Below the pieces are notes generated by a model. That model did no database searches, had not been told where the DNA came from, and was given only the letters and a program-made list of their open reading frames with translations. A stretch of 64,000 nt of DNA from Comamonadaceae bacterium (GTDB taxonomy: Bacteria > Pseudomonadota > Gammaproteobacteria > Burkholderiales > Burkholderiaceae_C): positions 310,001 through 374,000 of the forward strand of contig JAIXSQ010000010.1 in NCBI GenBank assembly GCA_027484575.1, in the 5' to 3' direction. The translations under genes were made by a program, and so were the position numbers. Positions 31,543-40,118 of the stretch are shown here, piece after piece (within the stretch, counting starts at the first letter, position 1; each line of letters begins with the position of its first letter).

Positions 31543-32103
31543 TCAGTGGGCCACGCCCTCGCGCCGCAGCACCTTCCAGGCGGTCAGGGCCAGGATGCGC
31601 AGGTCCAGCGCCAGCGACCGGTGCTGCAGGTACCAGGCATCCAGGGCGACCTTGGTCGCGTCGGGCAGCTCGTCGCGGCCATTCACCTGCGCCCAGCCGG
31701 TGAGGCCCGGCATCAGGCGGTGGACGCCGGCTTCGGTGCGCAGCCGCACCAGGTCGTGCTGGTTGTACAGGGCAGGGCGCGGACCGACGAAGCTCATCTC
31801 GCCGCGCAGGATGCACCACAGCTGCGGCAGTTCGTCGAGGCTGCTGGTGCGCAGCAGGCTGCCGATGGGGGTGAGCCAGCGCGCCGGGTCCTGCAGCAGG
31901 TGGGTGGCCACCACGGGCGTGTCGACCCGCATGCTGCGGAACTTGGGCATGCGGAACAGCCGGTTGTCGCGGCCGACCCGGTCGGACCAGTACAGCACCG
32001 GCCCGGGCGAGGTCAGGCGCACCGCCAGCGCCGTCAGCAGCAGCGGCAGCGCCAGCGCCATGAGCAGCACCAGGGCCAGCAGCAGGTCCAGCGCGCGTTT
32101 CAT
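31543..32103 (-). CDS. PglC-type phosphoglycosyl transferase (initiating sugar transferase)
   Basis: A 186-residue monotopic phosphoglycosyl transferase of the bacterial sugar transferase family, which puts the first sugar-1-phosphate onto undecaprenyl phosphate. One re-entrant hydrophobic helix (residues 5-30, LLLALVLLMALALPLLL) is followed by PMPKFRSMR-type, SSLDELPQLW, MSFVGPRPAL and PGLTGWAQVNGRD motifs. It is the minimal PglC form and lacks the extra N-terminal membrane domain of WcaJ. With the upstream SDR and WbpM it suggests a QuiNAc/FucNAc/bacillosamine-type first sugar. Start ATG 32103 overlaps the preceding gene stop (ATGA). Confidence 0.93.
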   Translation of the reverse strand: MKRALDLLLALVLLMALALPLLLTALAVRLTSPGPVLYWSDRVGRDNRLFRMPKFRSMRVDTPVVATHLLQDPARWLTPIGSLLRTSSLDELPQLWCILRGEMSFVGPRPALYNQHDLVRLRTEAGVHRLMPGLTGWAQVNGRDELPDATKVALDAWYLQHRSLALDLRILALTAWKVLRREGVAH

Positions 32104-33053
32104 GCGCCCCCTTCCGCCGCCGCGGCCCGTGCCAGGCCGTCGTCCAGCGTCCACGGCGGTTGCCAGCCGAGCAGGCTGCGCGTCGCTCCCGCGTCGACCT
32201 GCAGCGACCAGGCCAGGCGCTCGACCGCGGCCCGGCGCCCCAGGGCCGAGCCGGCCGCCCGCAGCAGCGGCAGGGGCACCCGCCACAGCCGCGCCCTGCG
32301 TCCCTGCGCCCTGGCGATGCGTGCCACCAGCGCCGGGGTGGACACGTCCTCGCCGTCGGCAGGCAGGACCACCTGTCCGGCGGCCGCCGGATGCACGGCG
32401 CACAGGGCGAGCAGGTCGGCGAGGTTGTCCACGCCCACCAGGCTGCGCCGGTTCTCGATGCAGCCCAGCGGCAGCGGCAGCCCGCGGGCGACGGCGCGCC
32501 AGAGCGCGCCGAAGTTGCCGGGCGCGCCGGGCCCGTGCACGAGCGGCGGCCGCACGACCACCAGGTCCAGCGCCGACGACGCGGCGATGGACCGCGCGGC
32601 GTCCTCGCAGGCCAGCTTGCTCACCGCATAGGGCTCGACCGGTGCGGGTGCGTCGTCGGCGCGGAACGGGCGCCCGGTGGTGCGCACGCCGTGCACGCCG
32701 ATCGAGCTGACGAGCACCAGCCGGGGCACGCCCGCGGCCACGCAGGCCTGCGCCACCTGGCAGGTCAGCCGCAGGTTGGGGGCGAAGGTGGCCTCCAGGC
32801 CGCCAGCCGTGCCCTGGGCGGCGGCGTGCGCCACGGCCGCCAGGTGCACGACGGCGTCGCTGCCGGCCAGCATCGGCGCCAGCCTGGCGGCATCGGGAGG
32901 CAGCGGCCGCGTCTGCGCGGCGTGGGGCAGCGACCCGCGCCGGCTGAAGGCCAGCACGCGGGCACCGCGCGCCGCCAGGTGCGCCACCAGCGTGCGGCCA
33001 ATGAAGCCGCCGGCGCCGGTCACGGCGATGCAGCGGCCCTCAAGCGCGCCCAT
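32100..33053 (-). CDS. NAD-dependent epimerase/reductase (SDR), probable UDP-4-keto-sugar reductase
   Basis: A 317-residue extended SDR. The dinucleotide motif is TGAGGFIG (residues 12-19), and Ser116/117 with Tyr142-x3-Lys146 (YAVSKLACE) form the active site. VVVRPPLVHGPGAPGNF is a typical substrate-binding block. Its position next to the initiating transferase, in an operon headed by WbpM, resembles the WreQ/WreU/WreV set of Rhizobium etli, where the reductase makes UDP-QuiNAc. I infer that role; a WbpV-like 4-epimerase/reductase giving FucNAc is equally possible. It overlaps the upstream GT4 gene by 14 bases. Confidence 0.85.
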   Translation of the reverse strand: MGALEGRCIAVTGAGGFIGRTLVAHLAARGARVLAFSRRGSLPHAAQTRPLPPDAARLAPMLAGSDAVVHLAAVAHAAAQGTAGGLEATFAPNLRLTCQVAQACVAAGVPRLVLVSSIGVHGVRTTGRPFRADDAPAPVEPYAVSKLACEDAARSIAASSALDLVVVRPPLVHGPGAPGNFGALWRAVARGLPLPLGCIENRRSLVGVDNLADLLALCAVHPAAAGQVVLPADGEDVSTPALVARIARAQGRRARLWRVPLPLLRAAGSALGRRAAVERLAWSLQVDAGATRSLLGWQPPWTLDDGLARAAAAEGGA

Positions 33054-34179
33054 CGAGGAGGCTCCGGTACAGGGCCAGCATGCGCTCGCGCATCGCGTCG
33101 ATGCCGAACTCGCCGCGCACCCACGTGGCGGCGGCCGCGCCCAGCCGCGCCCGCAGCGCGGTGTCGCGGGCCAGCAGGTCGAGCGCGTCGGCCAGCGCGG
33201 GCACGTCGCGCGGCGGCACGGCCAGGCTGGTGCGCCCCTGCTGGTTCAGGTGGTTCACGCCGTTGCCCAGCTCGCAGACCACCGTGGGCTTGCCGCAGGC
33301 CATGGCTTCGGCCGACGCGATGCCGAAGGCCTCGGACGGCTCGACCGACGGCAGGCAGAAGTAGTCGCAGGCCTGGAAGGCCGCGGCCAGCACGGGCACC
33401 GTCACCTCGCCGGCGAAGTGCACCCGGCCCGACAGCCCCAGGGCCTGGGCCTGGGCCTGCAGCTGCGGCGTGAGCGGGCCGGTGCCCACCATCAGCAGCG
33501 CCGCCTCCTCGCGCATCCGCGCCAGTGCCTCGAGCAGGTAGGCGTAGCCCTTGTAGTACACGTGCCGGCCCACGGTCAGCACCAGCGGCCGCCCGGCCGC
33601 GAACTGCCGCCATCGCGCCAGGGACTGCGCATCGGCGTGCTCGGGCGCCAGGTGGGCGAAGTCGATGCCGGCGGGCACCTGCACCACCTTGTGCGCCACG
33701 TCGCGCTGGTGCAGCTGCACCGAGCTGGCGTAGTGGGCGGGGGTGAACACCACGATGCGGTCGACCCGCTCGAGCACCGCGCGCTGCACGTGCCGCCAGG
33801 CCAGCATCAGCCGGCGCTGGCGCACGATGTCGCTGTGCCAGCTCATCACCACGGGCACGTCGCGCGGGCAGGCCAGCGCGGCCAGGTCGCCCCAGGGGTT
33901 GGGGGCGTGGATGTGCAGCAGGTTGCAGCGGCCGCTGCGCAGCTCGCGCCGCACCGTCGGCAGCACGCCGGGACTCATCGTGACCGAGGCGAGCCGGCCC
34001 CACGACCTGGCGGCCAGCACCCGGTACGGACGGTCCTGGCCTGCGTTCTGGCCCTGGCCGGCCACCAGCGTGCACGGCGCGTGCGGCGCCAGCGCCTGCA
34101 GCAGGGTGTCCACGTGGCCCTCCACCCCGGCGTAGGGCGGGGGGACGTACTTGGCGACGTGCAGCGGGGCGATGCGCAT
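33040..34179 (-). CDS. Glycosyltransferase family 4
   Basis: A 379-residue GT-B enzyme. The N-terminal PPPYAGVEGHVDTLLQAL and LLHIHAPNPWGDLAA segments and the C-terminal nucleotide-sugar site EPSEAFGIASAEAMACGKP mark family GT4. VLTVGRHVYYKGYAYLLEAL is the usual start of the second domain. It is a retaining transferase for the polysaccharide; donor and acceptor unknown. ATG 34179 overlaps the upstream stop by one base, and its end overlaps the next gene by 14 bases. Confidence 0.92.
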   Translation of the reverse strand: MRIAPLHVAKYVPPPYAGVEGHVDTLLQALAPHAPCTLVAGQGQNAGQDRPYRVLAARSWGRLASVTMSPGVLPTVRRELRSGRCNLLHIHAPNPWGDLAALACPRDVPVVMSWHSDIVRQRRLMLAWRHVQRAVLERVDRIVVFTPAHYASSVQLHQRDVAHKVVQVPAGIDFAHLAPEHADAQSLARWRQFAAGRPLVLTVGRHVYYKGYAYLLEALARMREEAALLMVGTGPLTPQLQAQAQALGLSGRVHFAGEVTVPVLAAAFQACDYFCLPSVEPSEAFGIASAEAMACGKPTVVCELGNGVNHLNQQGRTSLAVPPRDVPALADALDLLARDTALRARLGAAAATWVRGEFGIDAMRERMLALYRSLLDGRA

Positions 34180-35399
34180 CACAGCGGCGGATGCAGCCGG
34201 ATGGAGCTCGCGTGCGCCAGCCAGCGCATCAGCGTGAAGTACCGGTTGGGGCCGAGCACGCGCAGCGCGATCCGGAACAGGCCTCGCAGGATGCGGGCCT
34301 GGCGCTCGAAGCGCGCCATGTCCACCGCCACCAGGCGCTCGGCCGGCCGCACGCCCGCTCCCATCAGCCGGTGGCGCTGCGCGAAGGCACGCAGCGCCGA
34401 CCCCGGCGCGAACGGGTCTTCGTCCGGCGGGAAGTCGTGCAACGGGCTGGCGTAGAGCCGACGCAGCGTCGGCGACACGTAGTGGCCGTCGGGAAAGTAG
34501 TCGAAGCCGTAGGGCAGGCGCGAGAGCTCGTCGTGGCCGGCCTCGCGCACCGCCTGGGCATAGGCCGACAGCAGGTCCGCCAGGTCGGTGCGCTCGCCCT
34601 CGGCGAACCGCGTCTGGCGCTTGGCGATGGTCTGCGGCCGCTGCGGGTCGAAGCTGCTGAAGTGGAACAGCCGCAGCCTGCCGCCGCCGTTGACGGTCCA
34701 GCCGCCCTCGGCCGGGGCCAGCCGGCGCTCGTGCAGGTTCCACGGCGCCATGTTGACCCCGGGGTCCTTCAGGATGCGCACGCCGTCGAAGTAGCACGGC
34801 GCCAGGTTGATCCACTTCTGGTCGACGAACACGCCGCTCTGGGTTTCGTGGAAGCCCTCGCCCAGGCACCGGTCGGACCACCACTGCAGGAAACGCCGCG
34901 CCTCGTCGCAGGCCCGCACGCCGATGAACCCCAGGTTGAAGGCGCCCACCCGCAGGAACTCGACGTCGTCGGGCCGGTGGCCGTCGAGCACCGGGCTGGT
35001 CGCGGCGGGCGTGATGATGAGCGTGGCGTCGTCCAGGGCCGCATAGACCGGATCGAGCGTGTCCAGCACCCACGTGTCGGGGTCCAGGTACAGCACGCGC
35101 TCGTGGTCCTGCAGCAGCAGCGCCAGGCAATGCGGCTTGACGTTGGTGCTCAGCTCGATGACGTCGAACCGCAGCGCATGGGCGGGAAAGCGCGGCAGCC
35201 CGAGGTCCTCCGCCCAGACCAGGCCCGCGCCGGCATGCCGCGCGGCGAAGGCCTCGTCGCGCCGGTCGACCAGCACGATGAAGAAGTCGTGGTCGGGATG
35301 GCGACGCAGGAAGGATGCGCGCAGCACCAGCGCCTGCGCCATGTAGTTGCGGGCGCAGATGGTGAAGGCGGCGCGTGGATGGTGGCTGTCAAACGGCAT
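34179..35399 (-). CDS. GT8-like glycosyltransferase
   Basis: A 406-residue protein with a GT-A-like N-terminus (FTICARNYMAQALVLRASF) and the DxD motif Asp106-Pro-Asp108 in VLYLDPDTWVLDTL, followed by an FNLGFIGVRA block and a VDQKWINLAPCYF segment, all found in GT8-type proteins. The C-terminal 150 residues, with YGFDYFPDGHYVSPTLRRLYAS, are less familiar. A retaining glycosyltransferase of the surface glycan is likely. It overlaps the acyltransferase gene by 11 bases. Confidence 0.8.
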   Translation of the reverse strand: MPFDSHHPRAAFTICARNYMAQALVLRASFLRRHPDHDFFIVLVDRRDEAFAARHAGAGLVWAEDLGLPRFPAHALRFDVIELSTNVKPHCLALLLQDHERVLYLDPDTWVLDTLDPVYAALDDATLIITPAATSPVLDGHRPDDVEFLRVGAFNLGFIGVRACDEARRFLQWWSDRCLGEGFHETQSGVFVDQKWINLAPCYFDGVRILKDPGVNMAPWNLHERRLAPAEGGWTVNGGGRLRLFHFSSFDPQRPQTIAKRQTRFAEGERTDLADLLSAYAQAVREAGHDELSRLPYGFDYFPDGHYVSPTLRRLYASPLHDFPPDEDPFAPGSALRAFAQRHRLMGAGVRPAERLVAVDMARFERQARILRGLFRIALRVLGPNRYFTLMRWLAHASSIRLHPPL

Positions 35400-35976
35400 G
35401 GCGTTCGCTGGCTGGTGCCGGGGTGGCGGGCACGGGCAGGGTGCGCACCAGCCGGGCCGGTGCGCCAGCCAGCACCGAGCCGGCGGGAAACGAGCGGGTG
35501 ACCACCGCGTTGGCGCCCACCACGCAGTGGTCGCCCAGGGTCACGCCGCCGAGGATGCAGGCGCGGATGCCGATGAAGCAGTGCCGGCCGATGTGCACCG
35601 CCCCCAGGGGGGCCAGGGGCTGGCGCGCTGGGGCCACCGGCCCGGGGTCCGTGCCGTGCGCATGGTCGGAGATGAACACCTGCTCGCTCAGCAGGCAGCC
35701 CTCGCCCAGCGTGACGCGCTCGACCGCGGTGATGACGGCATGGCGGCCAATGCGGCAGTGGTCGCCGATCTCGATGCGGGGCCGCCATTGCTGGCCGGCG
35801 TACTGCTCGACCGCCGCGATCCAGCCGTGCGGCTGCACCACGACGTCGGCGCCGATGCGCACATGCGGTGCGCCCTGGACCCGGCGGGGCAGCAGCACCA
35901 CGCTGCCACGGCCCAGGGCGCCGATGTGCGCGGGGCGTGGGTAGAGGGCGAGGGCGAGGCGTCGCAGGGCGCTCAT
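35389..35976 (-). CDS. Left-handed beta-helix (hexapeptide) acyltransferase
   Basis: A 195-residue protein built from hexapeptide repeats ([LIV]-G-x4): VRIGADVVVQPHGWI, IGDHCRIGRHAVIT, VHIGRHCFIGIRACILGGVTLGDHCVVGANAVVT. The catalytic His is probably in VFISDHAHG. The family includes WbbJ/WcaB O-acetyltransferases, so O- or N-acetylation of a sugar residue of the glycan is the natural role. ATG 35976 overlaps the flippase stop (ATGA). Confidence 0.88.
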   Translation of the reverse strand: MSALRRLALALYPRPAHIGALGRGSVVLLPRRVQGAPHVRIGADVVVQPHGWIAAVEQYAGQQWRPRIEIGDHCRIGRHAVITAVERVTLGEGCLLSEQVFISDHAHGTDPGPVAPARQPLAPLGAVHIGRHCFIGIRACILGGVTLGDHCVVGANAVVTRSFPAGSVLAGAPARLVRTLPVPATPAPASERHAV

Positions 35977-37262
35977 GGTGGGGTGGATTGTGGCAACTGT
36001 TCAGCCGCCCCCTGCACGTGGCGCCGATGCCACCGGCCGTAGATCGCCAGGCCGATGGCGCAGTACAGCGCGAACGTGGCGAAGTACGCCACCGGCACGC
36101 CTTGGGGACCCAGCACCGGGATCAGCAGGTGCGACAGCAGCAGCACCGTGCCCGCGTTGAACACCTCGGCGCCGACGTACAGCCGCGTGCGCGCCTTGGC
36201 CAGCGCGATGTAGCCCAGGATGCTGCCCAGCGTGCGCAGCACGTCGCCGGCCAACTGCGCCGCCATCAGGTCCCCCATCGCCCGGAAGTCCTCGGTGAAC
36301 AGCAGCCGGATCACCAGGTCGCGCAGCAGCCAGATCGCCAGGGCTGCCGGGACGAGCAGCGCCGCGAACGCCAGGAAGGTGGAGCGCACGTGCGCGTGCA
36401 GCGCCTGCGGCGTGGCCGCCTGCGACACGCGCGGGTAGTACCAGGACACCAGCACCAGCATGCCCAGCTGCAGCCAGGCATCGGACAGCTTGACCAGGCC
36501 CTGCCAGATGCCGGCCTGGTGCCAGCCGAGCGCATCGGCCTGCCAGGTGCGCAGCAGGACCTGCGCCAGCGGCATCGTGCACACGGCCACCACCACCATG
36601 CCGGTGTAGCGCAGCAGGTCGCGGTAGTGCCGGGGCTGCGCGCCTTGCAACCAGCCGCGCTGCAGGTAGCCCTTGCGCCGCACGCGCGCCGCCACGAACA
36701 GGACGGCCAGCGACGGCCCGAGCAGCAGGCCCCACATCGCGCCGGCCAGGCCGGCCCAGGCGACCAGGCCCGTGGTCAGCGCTGCGCCGGCGATCGCGGA
36801 GAGGGTCTGTGCCGCGGCGAGCCCCCGCACGTCCTGCCGGCCGTTGATGACGGCCGACAGCAGGTTGGTCGCGCCGATGGCGAACTGGCAAGCGGCCATG
36901 CCCCAGAACACCGGGGCGTAGGCCGCGGTGCCGAGCAGCCAGGTCGACAGCGGGCCGGCGCCGATCGCCAGCAGGGCCGCGAACAGCAGGCCCGTGGCCA
37001 GCCAGATCACGGCGGCAGCGTGCAGGTGCGGGGTGCCGGTGCCGCGGCCACCCTGCTGCTCGGCCACGTGCCGTGTCACGCCCAGGGCGATGCCGCCACC
37101 CGCCAGCGCGCTGACCAGCGCGATCATGCTCATGAACTGGCCGAGCTGCCCCAGGCCCTCGGTGCCGAGCACGAGGGCGATCACCTTCACCACCGCCAGG
37201 TTCGCGCCCAGCCGGATGGCGGTCGAGATCCCGAGCACGAGGCTGGCCCGAAGCAGTTCCAT
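35973..37262 (-). CDS. wzx: Wzx-like polysaccharide flippase
   Basis: A 429-residue polytopic membrane protein of the MOP/PST superfamily with about 12 hydrophobic segments (for example ALVSALAGGGIALGVTRHVAE and LLRYTGMVVVAVCTMPLAQV). It would move the lipid-linked repeat unit across the inner membrane. The sequence pattern is closest to WzxE/O-antigen translocases. ATG 37262 (MELLRASLVLGI) is preferred; an in-frame ATG at 37334 adds 24 Pro/Arg-rich residues. The gap to the GT2 gene is 111 bp, the largest in this operon. Wzy is not found nearby. Confidence 0.88.
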   Translation of the reverse strand: MELLRASLVLGISTAIRLGANLAVVKVIALVLGTEGLGQLGQFMSMIALVSALAGGGIALGVTRHVAEQQGGRGTGTPHLHAAAVIWLATGLLFAALLAIGAGPLSTWLLGTAAYAPVFWGMAACQFAIGATNLLSAVINGRQDVRGLAAAQTLSAIAGAALTTGLVAWAGLAGAMWGLLLGPSLAVLFVAARVRRKGYLQRGWLQGAQPRHYRDLLRYTGMVVVAVCTMPLAQVLLRTWQADALGWHQAGIWQGLVKLSDAWLQLGMLVLVSWYYPRVSQAATPQALHAHVRSTFLAFAALLVPAALAIWLLRDLVIRLLFTEDFRAMGDLMAAQLAGDVLRTLGSILGYIALAKARTRLYVGAEVFNAGTVLLLSHLLIPVLGPQGVPVAYFATFALYCAIGLAIYGRWHRRHVQGAAEQLPQSTPP

Positions 37263-37373
37263 GGTGGTCGGCTGGCGGGGAAGGCGCCGGGCGCCCTCAG
37301 GCGCCGGCTCCGGCCGCTGCGGGCACGTGGACACCAGGCCGCGGCACGGCCACGGCGGACGGGTGGGGACGGT

Positions 37374-38390
37374 TCATCGGGCGGCTCCCGCCGGCGCCCG
37401 GTAGCGGCGGCGGAACAGCGCCTGCTGCGCCCGGCCCAGCACGCGGGTGGCCGCCCAGGCCGGGAACGCCAGCGCCCGGGGCAGGCGCGCGATCGGCCAC
37501 AGCACCAGGGCGTACGCGGTGCTCGCGCGCAGCCGGCCCAAGGACCCGAGCAGGTCCTCGGCCACGAAGGCCCGGCCCGCGCTGCCGCGGCTGAGCCACA
37601 GCAGGCCGGGCAGGAACCACCAGCACAGGGTGGACAGGATGGGCCGCGCCAGGGCGCTGCCGGCCGGCAGTTCCTGCGCGAGGATGCGCGGCAGGTGGTC
37701 GCCGAACACCTGCACCAGGCGGTAGCCGCCGCTGTTGCCCGAGGTGGCCAGGATGCACGGCTGCGGGACGACCCACAGCCGCGCGTCCTCGCGCAGCAGC
37801 GGCAGGATCCAGCCCAGCTGCACCAGGCTCGTGCCCACGTGGCGGCGCAGGTCGCCGTGGGGCGCCAGCTCGCGCAGGCGGGCGCGGTGGACCACCATGC
37901 CGGAGATGAAGGTGATCCAGATGTGCACGTCGCGGGCGAACCGGTCGGCCGGCACCTGCACCGGTGTGATGGCGGCCAGCGGCGTGCCGTCGTCCCTGCC
38001 GTGCAGCACCGGCAGCCATTCGCTGCGCAGGTAGACCAGATCGGGACGCTGCGCCTGGAGCAGGCGCAGCACGGTGGCGAGCACGCCGGGCTTGGGCAGG
38101 TCGTCGTCGCCGAAGATCCAGAACCAGGGCGTCTCGACCCGGTCCAGGCAGAGGCAGAAGTTCATCTCCGGCCCCACGTTCTGCGGATGGCGCAGGACCA
38201 GGGTGCCGGGGTGCCGGGCGGCGAAGGTGTCCGTGACCTCGGGCGTGCGGTCGGTCGAGGCGTTGTCGCCGATCACCACCGCGATGCGCTCCAGCACCGC
38301 GGCGTCTTCCTGCGCCAACGTGTCCAGCAGCAGCGCCAGGTGCGCCGCGCGGTTGTAGGTCGGCACCACGATCGACAGCAGCCGTGTCAT
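37374..38390 (-). CDS. Glycosyltransferase family 2
   Basis: A 338-residue inverting GT-A transferase. The N-terminus RLLSIVVPTYNRAAHL and VVIGDNASTDRTPEV match GT2, and the metal-binding motif is Asp95-97 in WIFGDDDLPKPG. The C-terminal third has hydrophobic stretches (CWWFLPGLLWL) that could tether it to the membrane. Start ATG 38390; the long frame upstream is shadow sequence. It lies eight bases after the transketolase C-terminal subunit gene. Confidence 0.9.
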   Translation of the reverse strand: MTRLLSIVVPTYNRAAHLALLLDTLAQEDAAVLERIAVVIGDNASTDRTPEVTDTFAARHPGTLVLRHPQNVGPEMNFCLCLDRVETPWFWIFGDDDLPKPGVLATVLRLLQAQRPDLVYLRSEWLPVLHGRDDGTPLAAITPVQVPADRFARDVHIWITFISGMVVHRARLRELAPHGDLRRHVGTSLVQLGWILPLLREDARLWVVPQPCILATSGNSGGYRLVQVFGDHLPRILAQELPAGSALARPILSTLCWWFLPGLLWLSRGSAGRAFVAEDLLGSLGRLRASTAYALVLWPIARLPRALAFPAWAATRVLGRAQQALFRRRYRAPAGAAR

Positions 38391-38398
38391 GGCCGCCC

Positions 38399-39301
38399 TC
38401 AGGGACGCAGCGTGGCTGCATCCAGCCCGCCCCAGGCGTTCAGGGTCGCCTGCGATCCCACGGTGCCGCAGACGCGCGGGTCCAGCGCGACGCCCCGCAC
38501 CCGTCCTGCGTCCACTGTGCCGGCGACCGCCTCGCACAACCACGAACCGAAGCCACCGTCGGCCAGGTGGTCCTCGAGCGTCACCACCTGTCCCCACGGA
38601 CGCACCTGGCCGCGTTGCAGCGGCTTGCTCCCCATGCTCCACAGCGGCAGGCTGTGGACCGCGTGCGAGCGCCAGGGTTGCATCTCCTGCAGTTCCATCG
38701 CGAACTGCAGGGTGGCCCCGGTGCTCAGCAGGGTGCCCGCCGGTGCGGAGTCCGCGGCATCCGCCACGTGCAGCCAGCGGCCGGGCTCGACCTCGGGCAC
38801 CTGCGCGTGGAAGCAGGGCTCGCCCGCCTTGCCCAGCCGCAGGTACGACGGCTGCGGATGGTCCACCAGCCAGCGCAGGCAGGCGCGCACCTCCATCGGG
38901 TCGCCCGGCGCCGCGATCACCATGTTCGGGAAGCTGCGCATCAGCGCGTAGTCCTGCACGGCGTGGTGCGAGTAGCCCAGCGCACCGTAGGCCAGCCCGC
39001 CGCCCACGGCCACCACCGTCACGGGCAGCCGGTGGTAGTCGACGTCGTTGCGGATCTGCTCCGCGCAGCGGAAGGTCGGGAAGTTCGCGATGGAGTAGGT
39101 GAAGACGTGGTAGCCCTCGGACGCCATCCCGGCCGCCAGGCCGGTCATGTTCTGCTCGGCCACGCCCGCATTGACGAAGCGTTCGGGGAACCGGTCCGCG
39201 AACGGCTCGACCACGGACCAGCCCAGGTCACCGACCACCAGGGCGATCTGCGGGTGCCGCTGCGCCAGCTGCACCAGTTCGTCGATGAACGCGTTACGCA
39301 T
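38399..39301 (-). CDS. Transketolase-like enzyme, C-terminal subunit
   Basis: A 300-residue protein equal to the pyrimidine-binding (PP) and C-terminal domains of transketolase. FVNAGVAEQNMTGLAAGMA carries the catalytic Glu that activates ThDP, and GYSHHAVQDYALMRSFPNM is the usual block. It overlaps its N-terminal partner by eight bases, so a two-subunit enzyme is made in equal amounts. In this operon, next to CDP-3,6-dideoxyhexose genes, it probably transfers a two-carbon ketol unit onto a sugar nucleotide or makes a precursor; that is inference. Confidence 0.92.
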   Translation of the reverse strand: MRNAFIDELVQLAQRHPQIALVVGDLGWSVVEPFADRFPERFVNAGVAEQNMTGLAAGMASEGYHVFTYSIANFPTFRCAEQIRNDVDYHRLPVTVVAVGGGLAYGALGYSHHAVQDYALMRSFPNMVIAAPGDPMEVRACLRWLVDHPQPSYLRLGKAGEPCFHAQVPEVEPGRWLHVADAADSAPAGTLLSTGATLQFAMELQEMQPWRSHAVHSLPLWSMGSKPLQRGQVRPWGQVVTLEDHLADGGFGSWLCEAVAGTVDAGRVRGVALDPRVCGTVGSQATLNAWGGLDAATLRP

Positions 39302-40118
39302 CGCCGGCCTCCGGGCCCAGTGCCGCCAGTGCCTGCGCCAGCTGGGCGTCGTCGGGCGACTTGTAGTGCCACGCCACGCTGTGCTCCATGAAGGGCACGC
39401 CCTTGCCCTTGACCGTGCGGGCCACGAGCAGGCCCGGCCGCCCCGGCTCCCACGGCGTGGCACCGAGCGCCGCGGCGAGCGCCTCGTGGTCGTGCCCGTC
39501 CACCTCGCGCACCGCCCAGCCGAAGGCCTGCAACTTGGACGCCAGCGGTTCCACCCGCAGCGTGTCCTCGACGCTGCCCAGGCTCTGCAGGCCGTTCGCA
39601 TCGACGATGGCCACCAGGTTGTCCAGCCGGTGGTGCGCGGCGAACAGCATGGCCTCCCAGTTGCTGCCCTCGCCCAATTCGCCGTCGCTCAGGAGCACGA
39701 AGGTGCGCCAGCCGGCGCCGCGGCGCCGGGCCGCCAGGGCCTTGCCCGTGCCGAAGGGCAGCCCGTGGCCCAGCGACCCGGTGGAGAACTCCACGCCCGG
39801 CACGTGGTGGCTGACGTGGTTCATCAGGACCGAGTGGTCCGCGCCGTACCGGGCCAGCTGTCCGACGGGCAGGAAGCCGCGCTCGGCGAGCGTGGCGTAC
39901 AGGGCGACGCAGGCGTGCCCCTTGCTCAAAATGAAGCGGTCCCGCTGTGGCCAGGCCGGGTCCTCGGGCCGCACCTGCAGCACCCGGGCATAGAGGACCG
40001 CCAGGATGTCGGCGATCGACAGAGCGCTGCCGATGTGGGAGGCGCGCGCGCCGTGCACCATGCGCAGCGCCTGGGCCCGCACGCGCCGTGCCAGCGCGAT
40101 GCTGTGGGTCGTGCTCAC
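39294..40118 (-). CDS. Transketolase-like enzyme, N-terminal subunit
   Basis: A 274-residue protein equal to the ThDP-diphosphate-binding domain of transketolase. Features: ASHIGSALSIADILAVLYA, ILSKGHACVALYATLAE, STGSLGHGLPFGTGKALA, and the magnesium/ThDP motif LLSDGELGEGSNWEAMLFA ending in VDANG. The start is GTG 40118, in GTGA overlap with the FkbM stop. The split form is typical of transketolase-like enzymes in secondary and surface-sugar pathways; the central-metabolism enzyme is normally one chain. Confidence 0.92.
   Translation of the reverse strand: MSTTHSIALARRVRAQALRMVHGARASHIGSALSIADILAVLYARVLQVRPEDPAWPQRDRFILSKGHACVALYATLAERGFLPVGQLARYGADHSVLMNHVSHHVPGVEFSTGSLGHGLPFGTGKALAARRRGAGWRTFVLLSDGELGEGSNWEAMLFAAHHRLDNLVAIVDANGLQSLGSVEDTLRVEPLASKLQAFGWAVREVDGHDHEALAAALGATPWEPGRPGLLVARTVKGKGVPFMEHSVAWHYKSPDDAQLAQALAALGPEAGDA

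Noticed and set aside
35868..38951. A 1027-codon plus-strand open frame across the flippase, GT2 and transketolase genes
   Set aside because: Gln/Arg/His-rich shadow of several minus-strand genes; no single protein would span them.
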